This document shows positions 45,704 through 53,880 of a stretch of DNA of 64,000 bases, piece after piece; position 1 is the first letter of the stretch, and each line of letters begins with the position of its first letter. The DNA lies in NCBI RefSeq assembly GCF_900141785.1, contig NZ_FQYP01000002.1, forward strand, positions 1-64,000, written 5' to 3'. Below the pieces are notes generated by a model. It had not been told where the DNA came from, did not search any database, and was given only the letters and a program-made list of their open reading frames with translations. The position numbers and the translations under genes were made by a program. Origin of the DNA: Aquimarina spongiae (GTDB lineage: Bacteria > Bacteroidota > Bacteroidia > Flavobacteriales > Flavobacteriaceae).

Positions 45704-45955
45704 TTACTTCTTGAATTTCGCGTATTTGTTTTTGAACTTGTCGATACGTCCTGCAGTATCGATAAGCTTTGATTTTCCAGTATAGAATGGATGAGAAGTT
45801 CTAGAGATTTCTAATTTCACTAGCGGATACTCAACACCATCAACATCGATAGTCTCTTTAGTATTCGCAGTAGACTTAGTAATAAAAACCTCGTCGTTAG
45901 ACATATCTTTAAAAGCTACTAATCTATAATTTTCTGGGTGAATACCTTTTCTCAT
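45704..45955 (-). CDS. rpmE2: 50S ribosomal protein L31, type B
   Basis: An 83-residue L31 of the zinc-free type B form. It begins [11 protein letters not shown] and has T-S-H-P-F-Y-T-G-K near residue 55 with D-T-A-G-R-I-D-K-F following. The four zinc-ligand cysteines of type A are absent. It bridges the two ribosomal subunits. Own promoter and terminator. Confidence 0.96.
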   Translation of the reverse strand: MRKGIHPENYRLVAFKDMSNDEVFITKSTANTKETIDVDGVEYPLVKLEISRTSHPFYTGKSKLIDTAGRIDKFKNKYAKFKK

Positions 45956-45983
45956 TTGGTTTATATTTTCTTTTTTGCGAGGT

Positions 45984-46012
45984 GCAAATTTACAACTAAT
46001 TTCTTAATTGCA
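45984..46012 (-). promoter_or_regulatory. rpmE2 promoter
   Basis: On the minus strand, TTG (46010-46012), an 18-bp spacer and TAAATTTG (45984-45991), about 29 bp before the ATG. This is a near-perfect housekeeping promoter. Confidence 0.75.
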
Positions 46013-46063
46013 AAATATTTTTAAATAAAGAAGTAGAAATTATTTAGACTTTCTAATTGAAAT

Positions 46064-46543
46064 CTACTCATCACCCGTAGGATCTTCTTTATCTTCTCTT
46101 TCTCCACCTCCGCTTACCCAATCAATTAAAGCGCACCAAAGGTATTCACATCCTGAAGCCCCTGAGTCTTTCAACATCTTAGCATTCAAATTCGGCCTTA
46201 AATATTCAAACTGATCGGCTATTTTCAAAAATTCTTCACCTGTCATATTAATAGCTTTTAGCTGAAAATACAAATTGATAAAGGCTTGAGAATTGTCTCC
46301 AAAAATTTGCACGAACAAATCCTCAATCTCTTCTTCACTTAAAGTCTCTGTAGCAGATTTTTTTGCTAGAACAGTAACAAATTCTTGATATTTACCGCTT
46401 TTTACACTTTTATTCAACTCTGTAAGCGTTTGCTTAACTAACAGTATTTTTTCTTCTTGAGAAATCTCCTCTACATCATCTTTGGTACAAGATGAAATGC
46501 CTATAACCGAAACGGCTATTAAAAAAAGTAATAATTTTCTCAT
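46064..46543 (-). CDS. small lipoprotein of unknown function
   Basis: A 159-residue lipoprotein with lipobox I-S-S-C, C19. The mature part is helical and acidic (E-E-K-I-L-L-V-K-Q-T-L-T-E-L). It ends in a short cysteine- and tryptophan-containing motif C-E-Y-L-W-C-A-L-I-D-W-V-S-G-G-G-E followed by an acidic tail. The two C-terminal cysteines, C132 and C137, may form a disulfide. I do not recognise a family. The gene is monocistronic. Confidence 0.68.
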   Translation of the reverse strand: MRKLLLFLIAVSVIGISSCTKDDVEEISQEEKILLVKQTLTELNKSVKSGKYQEFVTVLAKKSATETLSEEEIEDLFVQIFGDNSQAFINLYFQLKAINMTGEEFLKIADQFEYLRPNLNAKMLKDSGASGCEYLWCALIDWVSGGGEREDKEDPTGDE

Positions 46544-46873
46544 ACGTGATTCTTTTTGTTAATATATTTTTATTCAATTTAAAATTGGGGTATTCTGTTA
46601 AAAACTCATCTTTTTCACATTCCAATTCAAGAGAAAAACTCATATCACTCAAAAAATCAATCATTTACATCAAATCCCCCATAATTGAGTAAATCCCCTT
46701 ATTTCATAACTGTTCACGCCTTAAATCATATGTGGTAAAACCGTAAACATCTGGCTAAAGATACGATAAAATTATGAATTATCCCGATAAAATGCTACTT
46801 TTATTACAATTGTAACATTTTTTTATATTTGTATACTGATATTGGAAAGCATATTAAAAGGAATTTATTGCTT
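46544..46873. other. 330-bp divergent intergenic region
   Basis: Lies between the leftward lipoprotein and the rightward DUF4199 gene. A minus-strand open frame at 46476-46664 overlaps the lipoprotein start and looks incidental. The only clear signal is the -7 box at 46824-46831. Confidence 0.4.
46824..46831 (+). promoter_or_regulatory. -7 element for the first DUF4199 gene
   Basis: TATATTTG, an exact TAnnTTTG match, 42 bp before the ATG at 46874. It overlaps a TTG at 46829 that is therefore unlikely to be a start codon. Confidence 0.5.
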
Positions 46874-47383
46874 ATGGTTGAAACTACTATTTCTGCAAAA
46901 AGACATATTCTTATTTACGGTTTACTTCTAGGTGCCATATGGGTACTCTACGCTGCATTTCGTAATTTGAACGACAGCGACATAACACCGAATTGGATTA
47001 ATTACGTTTTTGAATTATCTCTTCATATTGGTTTTACAACTTTTGGTATATATAAATTCAAATCCAATAATGACGGGTTTTTAACTTTAAGACAAGCTCT
47101 AAAAGTTGGATTTGGAATCGCTCTTTTAGGTGCATTTTTGTTCATGATCTGGGATATTTTCTTTCTAAAAGTTATCTCTCCTGAAAATTTACATGAGATA
47201 ATTAGCTCACTAAAACCTTCTGTTAATGCAGAAACAAACGAAAAAAGTGGTTTTCTTAGTAAAGAAAGTAGCTACCTAATAAACAGATTGATGTCAGGTT
47301 TAATTTTTCATTTGGTTATAGGACTTTTAGTTTCTTTGCTTGGTGGTGCCATCATGCAAAAAAATCCAGATCCTTTTGATTAG
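46874..47383 (+). CDS. DUF4199 membrane protein (copy 1)
   Basis: A 169-residue protein with four membrane spans (about residues 10-28, 40-58, 75-97 and 143-164). It matches DUF4199, a Bacteroidota family of unknown function, through the segment G-F-L-T-L-R-Q-A-L-K-V-G-F-G-I-A-L-L-G and the terminal G-G-A-I-M-Q-K. The ATG at 46874 is chosen over a TTG at 46829 that lies in the promoter. A second DUF4199 gene follows, with low identity but the same layout, which suggests an old duplication and a possible heteromeric pair. Confidence 0.8.
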   Translation: MVETTISAKRHILIYGLLLGAIWVLYAAFRNLNDSDITPNWINYVFELSLHIGFTTFGIYKFKSNNDGFLTLRQALKVGFGIALLGAFLFMIWDIFFLKVISPENLHEIISSLKPSVNAETNEKSGFLSKESSYLINRLMSGLIFHLVIGLLVSLLGGAIMQKNPDPFD

Positions 47384-47459
47384 TAAAACGTTCTGTTGTT
47401 TCTATAGTTATTCCAACAGCAATATTTTGAATAAAAAGGGACAGCTTGTAACATTTTAG

Positions 47460-47467
47460 TATCTTTG
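47460..47467 (+). promoter_or_regulatory. -7 element for the second DUF4199 gene
   Basis: TATCTTTG, an exact TAnnTTTG match, 40 bp before the ATG. The second copy can thus be transcribed apart from the first. Confidence 0.5.
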
Positions 47468-47507
47468 AATACGTATAGGTTATAATTAACCTTAACAATG
47501 TTCAACA

Positions 47508-48032
47508 ATGGAAAATGAAAAACCTTCTTCAAAAAAGATAATTATCAACTATGGAGTAATACTAGGAATCATCTCTGTATTACTTGGTGTGGTGATTTAT
47601 GTAACCAATACATACACCGATCCACATTGGTCTTTTACCCTAATTGGAATTTTAATCCTTATTGCAGTAATTGTAATGGGAATCAAGGCCTACAAAAAGT
47701 CAAACCACGGTTTTCTTGAACTTACTGATGCCTTAAAAATTGGTATTGGGATCGCCCTTATCGGTGGGATTATTGTTGTGATCTGGTCATTTGTGTTAAC
47801 AACAGTAATCGAACCAGAATACATGCAAAATGTACTGGATGCGCAACGTGAGAAATTGTTAGAAAATCCAGACATGACAGAAGCTATGGTAGAGCAAAGT
47901 ATGTCTGTAATGGAAAAAATGAGTAGCCCAATGATCGGTGCTGCATTTTCTCTTATTGGTAACTTGTTTTTAGGTTTTATCTTTTCGTTATTTGCGGGAC
48001 TCGCAATGAGACAAAAACAGGAACTCTATTAA
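47508..48032 (+). CDS. DUF4199 membrane protein (copy 2)
   Basis: A 174-residue protein with the four-span DUF4199 layout. The diagnostic loop reads G-F-L-E-L-T-D-A-L-K-I-G-I-G-I-A-L-I-G and the end is F-A-G-L-A-M-R-Q-K. An extended hydrophilic loop (about residues 105-135, M-T-E-A-M-V-E-Q-S-M) lies between spans 3 and 4. The glycosyltransferase gene follows 3 bp after its stop, so the two are probably one transcript. This ordering (DUF4199 then GT2) is common in Flavobacteriaceae as I recall. Confidence 0.85.
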   Translation: MENEKPSSKKIIINYGVILGIISVLLGVVIYVTNTYTDPHWSFTLIGILILIAVIVMGIKAYKKSNHGFLELTDALKIGIGIALIGGIIVVIWSFVLTTVIEPEYMQNVLDAQREKLLENPDMTEAMVEQSMSVMEKMSSPMIGAAFSLIGNLFLGFIFSLFAGLAMRQKQELY

Positions 48033-48035
48033 TAT

Positions 48036-48983
48036 ATGAATATATCTGTGGTCATACCACTGCTCAATGAGCAGGAATCACTTACCGAATTATACAATTG
48101 GATTGCAAAAGTTATGCAATCCAATTCTTTTTCTTACGAAATTATCTTTATCGACGATGGTAGTACCGATGGGTCGTGGGATACCATCACCCAATTGTCA
48201 CAACAAGACCAACAGGTAAAAGGGATTCGCTTTTTAAAAAACTTTGGAAAGTCCCAAGCCTTACACGCTGGTTTTGAACAAGCAAAAGGTAATGTGGTGA
48301 TTACTATGGATGCAGATCTACAGGACAATCCAGAAGAAATCCCAGAATTGTATGACCTGATCGACAAAGACGGGTATGATCTGATCTCAGGCTGGAAAAA
48401 GAAACGCTACGACTCGGTAATTGCAAAAAATTTACCATCTAAACTATTTAACGCTGCCGCACGTAGTACCTCTGGAGTAAAATTGCATGATTTTAACTGC
48501 GGGCTCAAAGCATATAAAAATATTGTAGTAAAAAACATCGATGTACATGGTGAGATGCACCGCTATATCCCAGTTTTGGCTAAAAATGCTGGTTTCAACA
48601 AAATTGGAGAAAAAGTAGTGTTGCATCAGGCCCGTAAATATGGTAAAACCAAGTTCGGGATGAGTCGTTTTATCAATGGCTTTCTGGATTTGGTCACTAT
48701 TTGGTTCATGTCTCGTTTCGGTAAGCGACCTATGCACTTTTTTGGGTTAATCGGCACCTTATTATTTATCGTTGGATTTGGGTTTTCGCTATACCTGGGT
48801 ATCGATAAACTTTTTATAGAAACCAAAGGTCGACTTATCGCCCAGCGCCCAGAGTTTTATATTGCTTTAACTGCCATGATTCTGGGAACACAGTTCTTTT
48901 TGGCTGGTTTTTTAGGAGAAATTATACTTACCAGCAAAAGAAGCAAAGAGCGCTATAAGATTTCCGAAAAAATACACCTCTAA
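48036..48983 (+). CDS. GT2 glycosyltransferase (polyprenyl-phosphate type)
   Basis: A 315-residue family-2 glycosyltransferase of the DPM1/ArnC/GtrB group. The GT-A domain covers residues 1-220: V-V-I-P-L-L-N-E at the start, F-I-D-D-G-S-T-D-G-S-W near 39-48 and the D-A-D-L-Q-D-N-P-E metal/nucleotide site near 90-98. Two C-terminal membrane spans (about 230-255 and 272-297) anchor it, as in GtrB. It likely transfers a sugar from a nucleotide donor to undecaprenyl phosphate for envelope glycans. The mutase gene downstream could supply sugar phosphates. Confidence 0.9.
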   Translation: MNISVVIPLLNEQESLTELYNWIAKVMQSNSFSYEIIFIDDGSTDGSWDTITQLSQQDQQVKGIRFLKNFGKSQALHAGFEQAKGNVVITMDADLQDNPEEIPELYDLIDKDGYDLISGWKKKRYDSVIAKNLPSKLFNAAARSTSGVKLHDFNCGLKAYKNIVVKNIDVHGEMHRYIPVLAKNAGFNKIGEKVVLHQARKYGKTKFGMSRFINGFLDLVTIWFMSRFGKRPMHFFGLIGTLLFIVGFGFSLYLGIDKLFIETKGRLIAQRPEFYIALTAMILGTQFFLAGFLGEIILTSKRSKERYKISEKIHL

Positions 48984-49055
48984 AAGTGTGATTTTCTGTG
49001 GTATTTTCATGCCCAAACTAGTATTAAATAGTATTTTTGTTATAAAATCATTTTC

Positions 49056-50786
49056 ATGCAAGTAACAGATTCCGACATCAGCCAAAAAGTAAGCGAGTGG
49101 CTTACTCCTATCTTTGACACAGAAACACAACAACACATTAAAAACCTGCAGAAAAACGCTCCCGAAGACCTAAAGGAAAGCTTTTACAAAGACTTAGAAT
49201 TTGGTACCGGTGGAATGCGTGGTGTTATGGGTGTCGGAACCAATCGCATTAATAAATATACCCTGGGTAAAAGTACCCAAGGACTTAGTAATTACTTACT
49301 CAAACAATTTGAAGGCGAACAACCCAAAGCAGTAATCGCCTACGATTGCCGTAATAATAGTGATACCCTGGCACAAATAGTTGCCAATGTATTTTCGGCC
49401 AACGGAATAAAGGTGTACCTATTTTCTAGCCTACGCCCTACTCCAGAGTTATCTTTTGCCGTAAAGGAGCTAGGATGCCACTGTGGGATTGTACTTACGG
49501 CTAGTCATAACCCACCAGAATATAACGGATATAAGGTGTACTGGCAGGACGGTGGACAATTAGTGCCTCCGCAGGATGCCGAAATCATTGCAGAAATCAA
49601 TGCATTACAATACGCCGATATTAATTTTGAAGCACAATCAGACCTTATTGAAAAAATAGATACGGCGATTGATGAAACTTTTATCAATCAAAGTGCACAA
49701 AACGGAAGTATCGCAGCTACTCAAGAAGCGAAAGATGATCTTACCATCGTATTTACCTCTTTGCATGGCACTTCTATCACTGCCGTACCTGAAACTTTAA
49801 AACGTGCAGGGTTCAAAAACGTACATATCGTAGAAGAGCAAGCAGAACCCGATGGTAATTTCCCGACAGTAAAATCTCCTAATCCGGAAGAACCAGAAGC
49901 CCTAACCATGGCTATGGATTTGGCCAAAAAAGTAAATGCGGATATCGTGATCGGTACAGATCCTGATTGTGACCGTTTAGGAATCGCGGTACGAAATACG
50001 GATGGAGATTTGCAATTGCTGAATGGGAATCAAACCATGGTAGTAATGACCTGGTTTTTGCTAGAGCAATATGCTAAAGAAAAAACATTTAAGGGTAACG
50101 AATTTATTGCCTCTACCATTGTATCCACCCCTATGATGCGTAGCATTGCCAATGGTTTTGGAGTGGAGTACCTGGAAGTGCTTACCGGATTCAAATGGAT
50201 TGCAAAGCTGATCAAAGATTTCCCTGAAAAACATTTTATTGGTGGTGGAGAAGAGAGTTTCGGTTTTATGGTAGGTGATTTTGTACGTGATAAAGATGCG
50301 GTGACTTCTACCCTATTGGCTTGCGAAATTGCAGCCTATACCAAAGCAAATGGCAGTTCGTTCTACGCTACTTTACTAGAACTATATACCAAATATGGTT
50401 TTTATAAAGAAAATCTAGTGTCCCTAGTTAAAAAAGGAATCGAGGGTGCGCAAGAGATCAAACAAACCATGATTGATCTGCGCAATACTCCACCACAACA
50501 TTTGAATAACGAAAAAGTGGTCTTGATCGAAGATTACCAGAGCAGCGTTGCCAAAAACCTACAAGATCATACAGAAACGATCATCGATATCCCAAAATCG
50601 AATGTATTGATTTTTTATACCGAAGGTGGTAGCAAAATTGCAGCTCGACCTAGTGGTACCGAACCAAAAATTAAATTTTACATCAGCGTGCAAGGATCTT
50701 TGGATTCTGTTGCTGATTTTGATACCGCACAACAACAATTGGATAGCAAGATTGAAGCTATCAAAAAAGATTTACAATTAACTTAA
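49056..50786 (+). CDS. phosphoglucomutase/phosphomannomutase
   Basis: A 576-residue alpha-D-phosphohexomutase of the long PgcA-like group. The phosphoserine loop is T-A-S150-H-N-P-P-E-Y-N-G-Y-K; the metal loop D-P-D-C-D-R-L-G is near residue 308; the sugar-binding G-G-E-E-S-F-G is near 397-403; the phosphate-binding R-P-S-G-T-E-P-K is near the C-terminus. It interconverts hexose 1- and 6-phosphates in the cytoplasm, feeding nucleotide-sugar synthesis for the adjacent glycosyltransferase. Length agrees with the family (about 570). Confidence 0.94.
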   Translation: MQVTDSDISQKVSEWLTPIFDTETQQHIKNLQKNAPEDLKESFYKDLEFGTGGMRGVMGVGTNRINKYTLGKSTQGLSNYLLKQFEGEQPKAVIAYDCRNNSDTLAQIVANVFSANGIKVYLFSSLRPTPELSFAVKELGCHCGIVLTASHNPPEYNGYKVYWQDGGQLVPPQDAEIIAEINALQYADINFEAQSDLIEKIDTAIDETFINQSAQNGSIAATQEAKDDLTIVFTSLHGTSITAVPETLKRAGFKNVHIVEEQAEPDGNFPTVKSPNPEEPEALTMAMDLAKKVNADIVIGTDPDCDRLGIAVRNTDGDLQLLNGNQTMVVMTWFLLEQYAKEKTFKGNEFIASTIVSTPMMRSIANGFGVEYLEVLTGFKWIAKLIKDFPEKHFIGGGEESFGFMVGDFVRDKDAVTSTLLACEIAAYTKANGSSFYATLLELYTKYGFYKENLVSLVKKGIEGAQEIKQTMIDLRNTPPQHLNNEKVVLIEDYQSSVAKNLQDHTETIIDIPKSNVLIFYTEGGSKIAARPSGTEPKIKFYISVQGSLDSVADFDTAQQQLDSKIEAIKKDLQLT

Positions 50787-50816
50787 ATAACAGTGATAGC
50801 TGTTTTGAAATAATTA

Positions 50817-52640
50817 ATGAAATACTTTAAACAAATTCTCCGCTTTGCGGCTCCTTATAGAATATATGCAATCTTAAATATCATCTCGAATATTTTTTAT
50901 GCGCTCTTTGGTACATTGGCCATGGTGTCTTTATTTCCTATGCTTAATGTATTGTTTGATAAAACCAAAAAAGTATATGAAGAACCGCAGTGGGAAGGTT
51001 TCTTTAAGGTGCGCGATTATGCCGAGAGTTACCTGAGTTACTTTGTAACGCAAAAAGAACAACAAGGAAGCGATGATGTATTGATTTTTATGGTGATTCT
51101 GGTGATCAGCATGTTCTTTTTGAAGAATATTTTTAGTTACCTGGCCATGTATTTTATCACTTTTTTACGAAATGGAGTGTTAAAAGACATCCGTAATGAG
51201 CTGTATCACAAAACCGTAGCATTACCTCTCTCTTATTTTTCTGAAAAACGAAAAGGAGATACGATGGCACGTATATCTACCGATGTTTTGGAGATTCAAC
51301 ATTCTTTTTTATCCATTTTAGAATTGATTGTACGAGAACCGTTAATGATTCTATTCACTATTGTTGCGATGGTGTTGATCAGTGTAAAACTGACCATATT
51401 TGTATTCATTTTTATACCCGTATCTGGTTTCTTAATCTCTTTGATCGGAAAGCGTTTAAAAAAGGACTCAGACAAAGTACAGCAAGAGCAGGGATTTTTC
51501 CTCTCTATAGTTGAAGAAACGCTTGGTGGATTGAAGGTAATCAAAGGATTTAATGCCGAAAAGATCTTTGGGAACAAATTTGAAGCTTCCACAAAACGAT
51601 TCTATGACTTTTCGAATACCTTATTAAATAGACAGAATTTAGCATCTCCTACTAGTGAGTTTTTGGGAATCTCAGTTATTGCTATCTTATTATGGTATGG
51701 TGGACAAATGGTTTTGGTAGACAAAACCCTGGATCCAGGGCTCTTTATTGTGTATATGGGATTGGCCTATAATATATTGACTCCGGCCAAAGCCATATCT
51801 AAAGCCAGTTATGGTGTAAAAAGAGGAAATGCAGCTGCAGAACGTGTCTTAGAAATTTTGAACACGCCTTCTCCTCTACAAGACAAGCCTAATGCACAAG
51901 AAAAGGAAGGGTTTAATCAAAAAATTGGGATCAATAAAATTTCCTTTAAGTACGAGGATGACTATGTATTAGATGATTTTTCTTTAGAGGTTCCAAAAGG
52001 TAGTTCGGTTGCCTTGGTAGGACAATCTGGCAGTGGTAAATCCACCATTGCTAACCTGGTCACTCGTTTTTATGATGTAAATAAAGGAAACATCAGCATC
52101 GATGGTGTTGATATCAGAGATTTGAGCAAACACTCCTTAAGAAATTTAATGGGATTGGTGACTCAGGATTCGATCCTATTTAATGATACCATCAAAAACA
52201 ATTTATTAATAGGAAACGAAACAGCAACAGAAGAAGAGATTATAGATGCGTTGAAAGTAGCCAATGCCTGGGAGTTTGTAAAAAACTTACCAAAAGGTAT
52301 CGATACCAATATTGGAGATAGCGGAAATAAACTAAGTGGTGGTCAAAAACAACGTCTATCGATCGCTAGAGCGGTATTAAAGAACCCTCCTATCATGATT
52401 TTGGACGAGGCTACCTCTGCACTGGATACTGAAAGTGAACGACTTGTACAATCTGCCTTAGAGAATATGATGAAAAATCGAACCAGTATTGTGATCGCTC
52501 ATCGATTATCAACAATACAAAATTCAGATTTAATCGTTGTAATGCAAAAAGGTAAAATTGTTGAAAAAGGTACACACGAAGAACTTACTGCAAAAGATGG
52601 AGTGTATCAAAAATTAGTAACGATGCAGTCGTTTGAATAA
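50817..52640 (+). CDS. MsbA-like ABC exporter
   Basis: A 607-residue half-transporter: a six-span membrane domain (about residues 15-340) fused to one ATPase domain. Walker A G-Q-S-G-S-G-K-S-T is at about 402-410, signature L-S-G-G-Q near 507, Walker B I-M-I-L-D-E-A-T-S-A-L-D, and H-loop I-A-H-R. It acts as a homodimer; the subfamily includes the lipid A flippase MsbA and multidrug exporters, and the envelope-gene neighbourhood favours a lipid or lipid-linked substrate. It starts 30 bp after the mutase gene. The inverted element at 52675-52696 downstream can also end its transcript. Confidence 0.92.
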   Translation: MKYFKQILRFAAPYRIYAILNIISNIFYALFGTLAMVSLFPMLNVLFDKTKKVYEEPQWEGFFKVRDYAESYLSYFVTQKEQQGSDDVLIFMVILVISMFFLKNIFSYLAMYFITFLRNGVLKDIRNELYHKTVALPLSYFSEKRKGDTMARISTDVLEIQHSFLSILELIVREPLMILFTIVAMVLISVKLTIFVFIFIPVSGFLISLIGKRLKKDSDKVQQEQGFFLSIVEETLGGLKVIKGFNAEKIFGNKFEASTKRFYDFSNTLLNRQNLASPTSEFLGISVIAILLWYGGQMVLVDKTLDPGLFIVYMGLAYNILTPAKAISKASYGVKRGNAAAERVLEILNTPSPLQDKPNAQEKEGFNQKIGINKISFKYEDDYVLDDFSLEVPKGSSVALVGQSGSGKSTIANLVTRFYDVNKGNISIDGVDIRDLSKHSLRNLMGLVTQDSILFNDTIKNNLLIGNETATEEEIIDALKVANAWEFVKNLPKGIDTNIGDSGNKLSGGQKQRLSIARAVLKNPPIMILDEATSALDTESERLVQSALENMMKNRTSIVIAHRLSTIQNSDLIVVMQKGKIVEKGTHEELTAKDGVYQKLVTMQSFE

Positions 52641-52670
52641 AAATTAATTGACTTCCAAATAGTTATAAAA

Positions 52671-52696
52671 GAAAAAAGAGTGCTATCGCACTCTTT
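52671..52696 (-). terminator. terminator of small unit 1 (also ends the ABC exporter)
   Basis: A perfect 9-bp stem: GCACTCTTT (52688-52696) with AAAGAGTGC (52675-52683) and a 4-nt loop. On the minus strand six T follow at 52677-52672. On the plus strand only TTTCTCTT follows, so it can serve the exporter gene less efficiently. Confidence 0.8.
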
Positions 52697-52719
52697 CTCT
52701 TCACACAAATCATCTTAAT

Positions 52720-52797
52720 TTAGGGGCTTACTCTAAAATTAAAACTCACTCTTATTAATAAACTTTCACCTTGGGGGAAATGAAAGTAGTAATTCAT
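52720..52797 (-). CDS. 25-residue mini-ORF, copy 1
   Basis: The ATG at 52795-52797 begins about 6 nt after the expected transcription start, so translation would be nearly leaderless. The predicted peptide starts MNYYFHFPQGESLLIRVSF and ends F-R-V-S-P. It is amphipathic with aromatic and basic residues and without a long hydrophobic span. It is identical to the product of copy 2. I do not recognise it. It may be a real microprotein or an incidental frame in a regulatory RNA. Confidence 0.4.
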   Translation of the reverse strand: MNYYFHFPQGESLLIRVSFNFRVSP

Positions 52798-52807
52798 TAT
52801 TACAGTG

Positions 52808-52837
52808 TAAAGATACGACTAATTTTCAGTTTTCCAA
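52808..52837 (-). promoter_or_regulatory. promoter of small unit 1
   Basis: On the minus strand, TTG (52835-52837), a 19-bp spacer and TATCTTTA (52808-52815) match TTG-N19-TAnnTTTG except for the last base. Expected start near 52803. Confidence 0.65.
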
Positions 52838-52954
52838 ATAAAAAATGCATTTTATCTAAAAAAATGTGTTTTTTAACGTTTTGACATGCTGAATATATCA
52901 TATTTTGTAGCTTTATTCCTACTTTACTCAGAAATATCAAAAACCTATAAAAAG

Positions 52955-52979
52955 AAAAAAGAGTGCTGTCGCACTCTTT
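52955..52979 (-). terminator. terminator of small unit 2
   Basis: The same 9-bp stem as in copy 1 (52971-52979 with 52958-52966), loop GACA on the minus strand, followed by six T. Confidence 0.8.
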
Positions 52980-53002
52980 CTCTTCACACAAATCATCTTA
53001 AT

Positions 53003-53080
53003 TTAGGGGCTTACTCTAAAATTAAAACTCACTCTTATTAATAAACTTTCACCTTGGGGGAAATGAAAGTAGTAATTCAT
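53003..53080 (-). CDS. 25-residue mini-ORF, copy 2
   Basis: ATG at 53078-53080, stop at 53003-53005. It encodes the same 25-residue peptide as copy 1 with no nucleotide change. Perfect identity across the whole transcribed body, with changes only in the spacer and loop, fits either a recent duplication or selection on the RNA. The upstream neighbour on the other strand is the ECF sigma gene. Confidence 0.4.
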   Translation of the reverse strand: MNYYFHFPQGESLLIRVSFNFRVSP

Positions 53081-53090
53081 TATTACAGTG

Positions 53091-53120
53091 TAAAGATACG
53101 ACTAATTTTCAATTCTCCAA
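53091..53120 (-). promoter_or_regulatory. promoter of small unit 2
   Basis: On the minus strand, TTG (53118-53120), 19-bp spacer, TATCTTTA (53091-53098). The spacer differs at two positions from copy 1, but length and boxes are kept. Confidence 0.65.
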
Positions 53121-53231
53121 ATAAAAACTGCATTTTATCTATAAAAAATGCAAATAAACATCAAATTTAACATTTATTCCTACATTTTTCCTACAAAATT
53201 GATCAGTTTACCTTTTTTTACAAGTTTATTA

Positions 53232-53257
53232 AACCTTTTTTGTGTACATTAGTCTAA
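53232..53257 (+). promoter_or_regulatory. ECF-type promoter before the sigma gene
   Basis: AACC at 53232-53235, a 16-bp spacer and GTCTAA at 53252-53257 resemble the AAC/GTC promoter form used by ECF sigma factors. It lies 43 bp before the sigma start. Autoregulation is inferred. Confidence 0.5.
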
Positions 53258-53300
53258 GAGGTTAGAATAAACTATCACTAATCATATAAAAAGTCTATCA

Positions 53301-53849
53301 TTGAATATTCAAGAAGAAGAAAGCTTACTTATTGCCCTGCAATCTGATGAAGATATCAATGCAGCCTTTAGCAAGTTGGTTACCCTCTACAAGCAACGTT
53401 TGTATTGGCATATACGTAATATGGTCAAAAGCCATGACGACACCGATGATATTTTACAGAATGTCTTTATTAAGGTATATAAAAATATAGGTAAGTTTAA
53501 AGGAGAAAGTAAATTGTATTCCTGGTTATATCGTATTGCTACCAACGAATCGATTACCTTTCTCAATCAAAAAGCAAAAAAATATAATATTAGTAACGAA
53601 GAACTAAACTTGCAATTGGTACAGAATTTGGAAGCTGATGTATATTATAATGGTGATGAAATGCAATTGAAGTTACAAAAGGCCGTTGCCACTCTGCCTC
53701 AAAAGCAGCAACAAGTATTTAACATGAAGTATTTTCAGGAATTAAAATATAGAGAGATATCAGAAATCCTGGAAACCAGTGAGGGAGCCCTAAAAGCTTC
53801 TTATCACCTGGCAGTGAAAAAAATAGAAGAATTTTTAAAAGAAGGTTAA
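53301..53849 (+). CDS. ECF sigma factor (RpoE-like)
   Basis: A 182-residue sigma-70 factor of the ECF class. Region 2 is at about residues 20-90 (L-Y-K-Q-R-L-Y-W-H-I-R, D-D-T-D-D-I-L-Q-N-V-F-I-K-V-Y-K-N). Region 4 is at about 125-178 (L-P-Q-K-Q-Q-Q-V-F-N-M-K-Y-F, Y-R-E-I-S-E-I-L-E-T-S-E-G-A-L-K-A-S-Y-H). The start is TTG at 53301; no ATG or GTG fits. The following two genes, a membrane protein and a Spy-like periplasmic protein, form an operon-like set of the envelope-stress kind. Confidence 0.92.
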   Translation: MNIQEEESLLIALQSDEDINAAFSKLVTLYKQRLYWHIRNMVKSHDDTDDILQNVFIKVYKNIGKFKGESKLYSWLYRIATNESITFLNQKAKKYNISNEELNLQLVQNLEADVYYNGDEMQLKLQKAVATLPQKQQQVFNMKYFQELKYREISEILETSEGALKASYHLAVKKIEEFLKEG

Positions 53850-53880
53850 ACCTTTATACATTTACACAGTCATATATATA

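Larger units (their letters stand above)
52664..52857 (-). repeat. direct repeat copy 1 (small transcription unit)
   Basis: A 194-bp segment repeated almost exactly at 52946-53140, offset by 282-283 bp. Differences seen by eye: one base in the terminator loop, one extra A in the A-run, two bases in the promoter spacer, and one or two further upstream. Read on the minus strand, each copy has a promoter, a 25-codon ORF and an intrinsic terminator. No transposase, no terminal inverted repeats. The 88 bp between the copies is not repeated. Confidence 0.9.
52946..53140 (-). repeat. direct repeat copy 2 (small transcription unit)
   Basis: The second copy of the 0.2-kb unit. From the -7 box to the terminator it is identical to copy 1 except for one base in the terminator loop. 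Transcription would run leftward from about 53086 to about 52955 toward copy 1, so the units are head to tail. Upstream of the copies the sequences diverge. Confidence 0.9.

Noticed and set aside
46476..46664. 62-codon minus-strand frame before the lipoprotein gene
   Set aside because: Overlaps the lipoprotein start by about 68 bp in another frame; a leader peptide is possible but nothing supports it.
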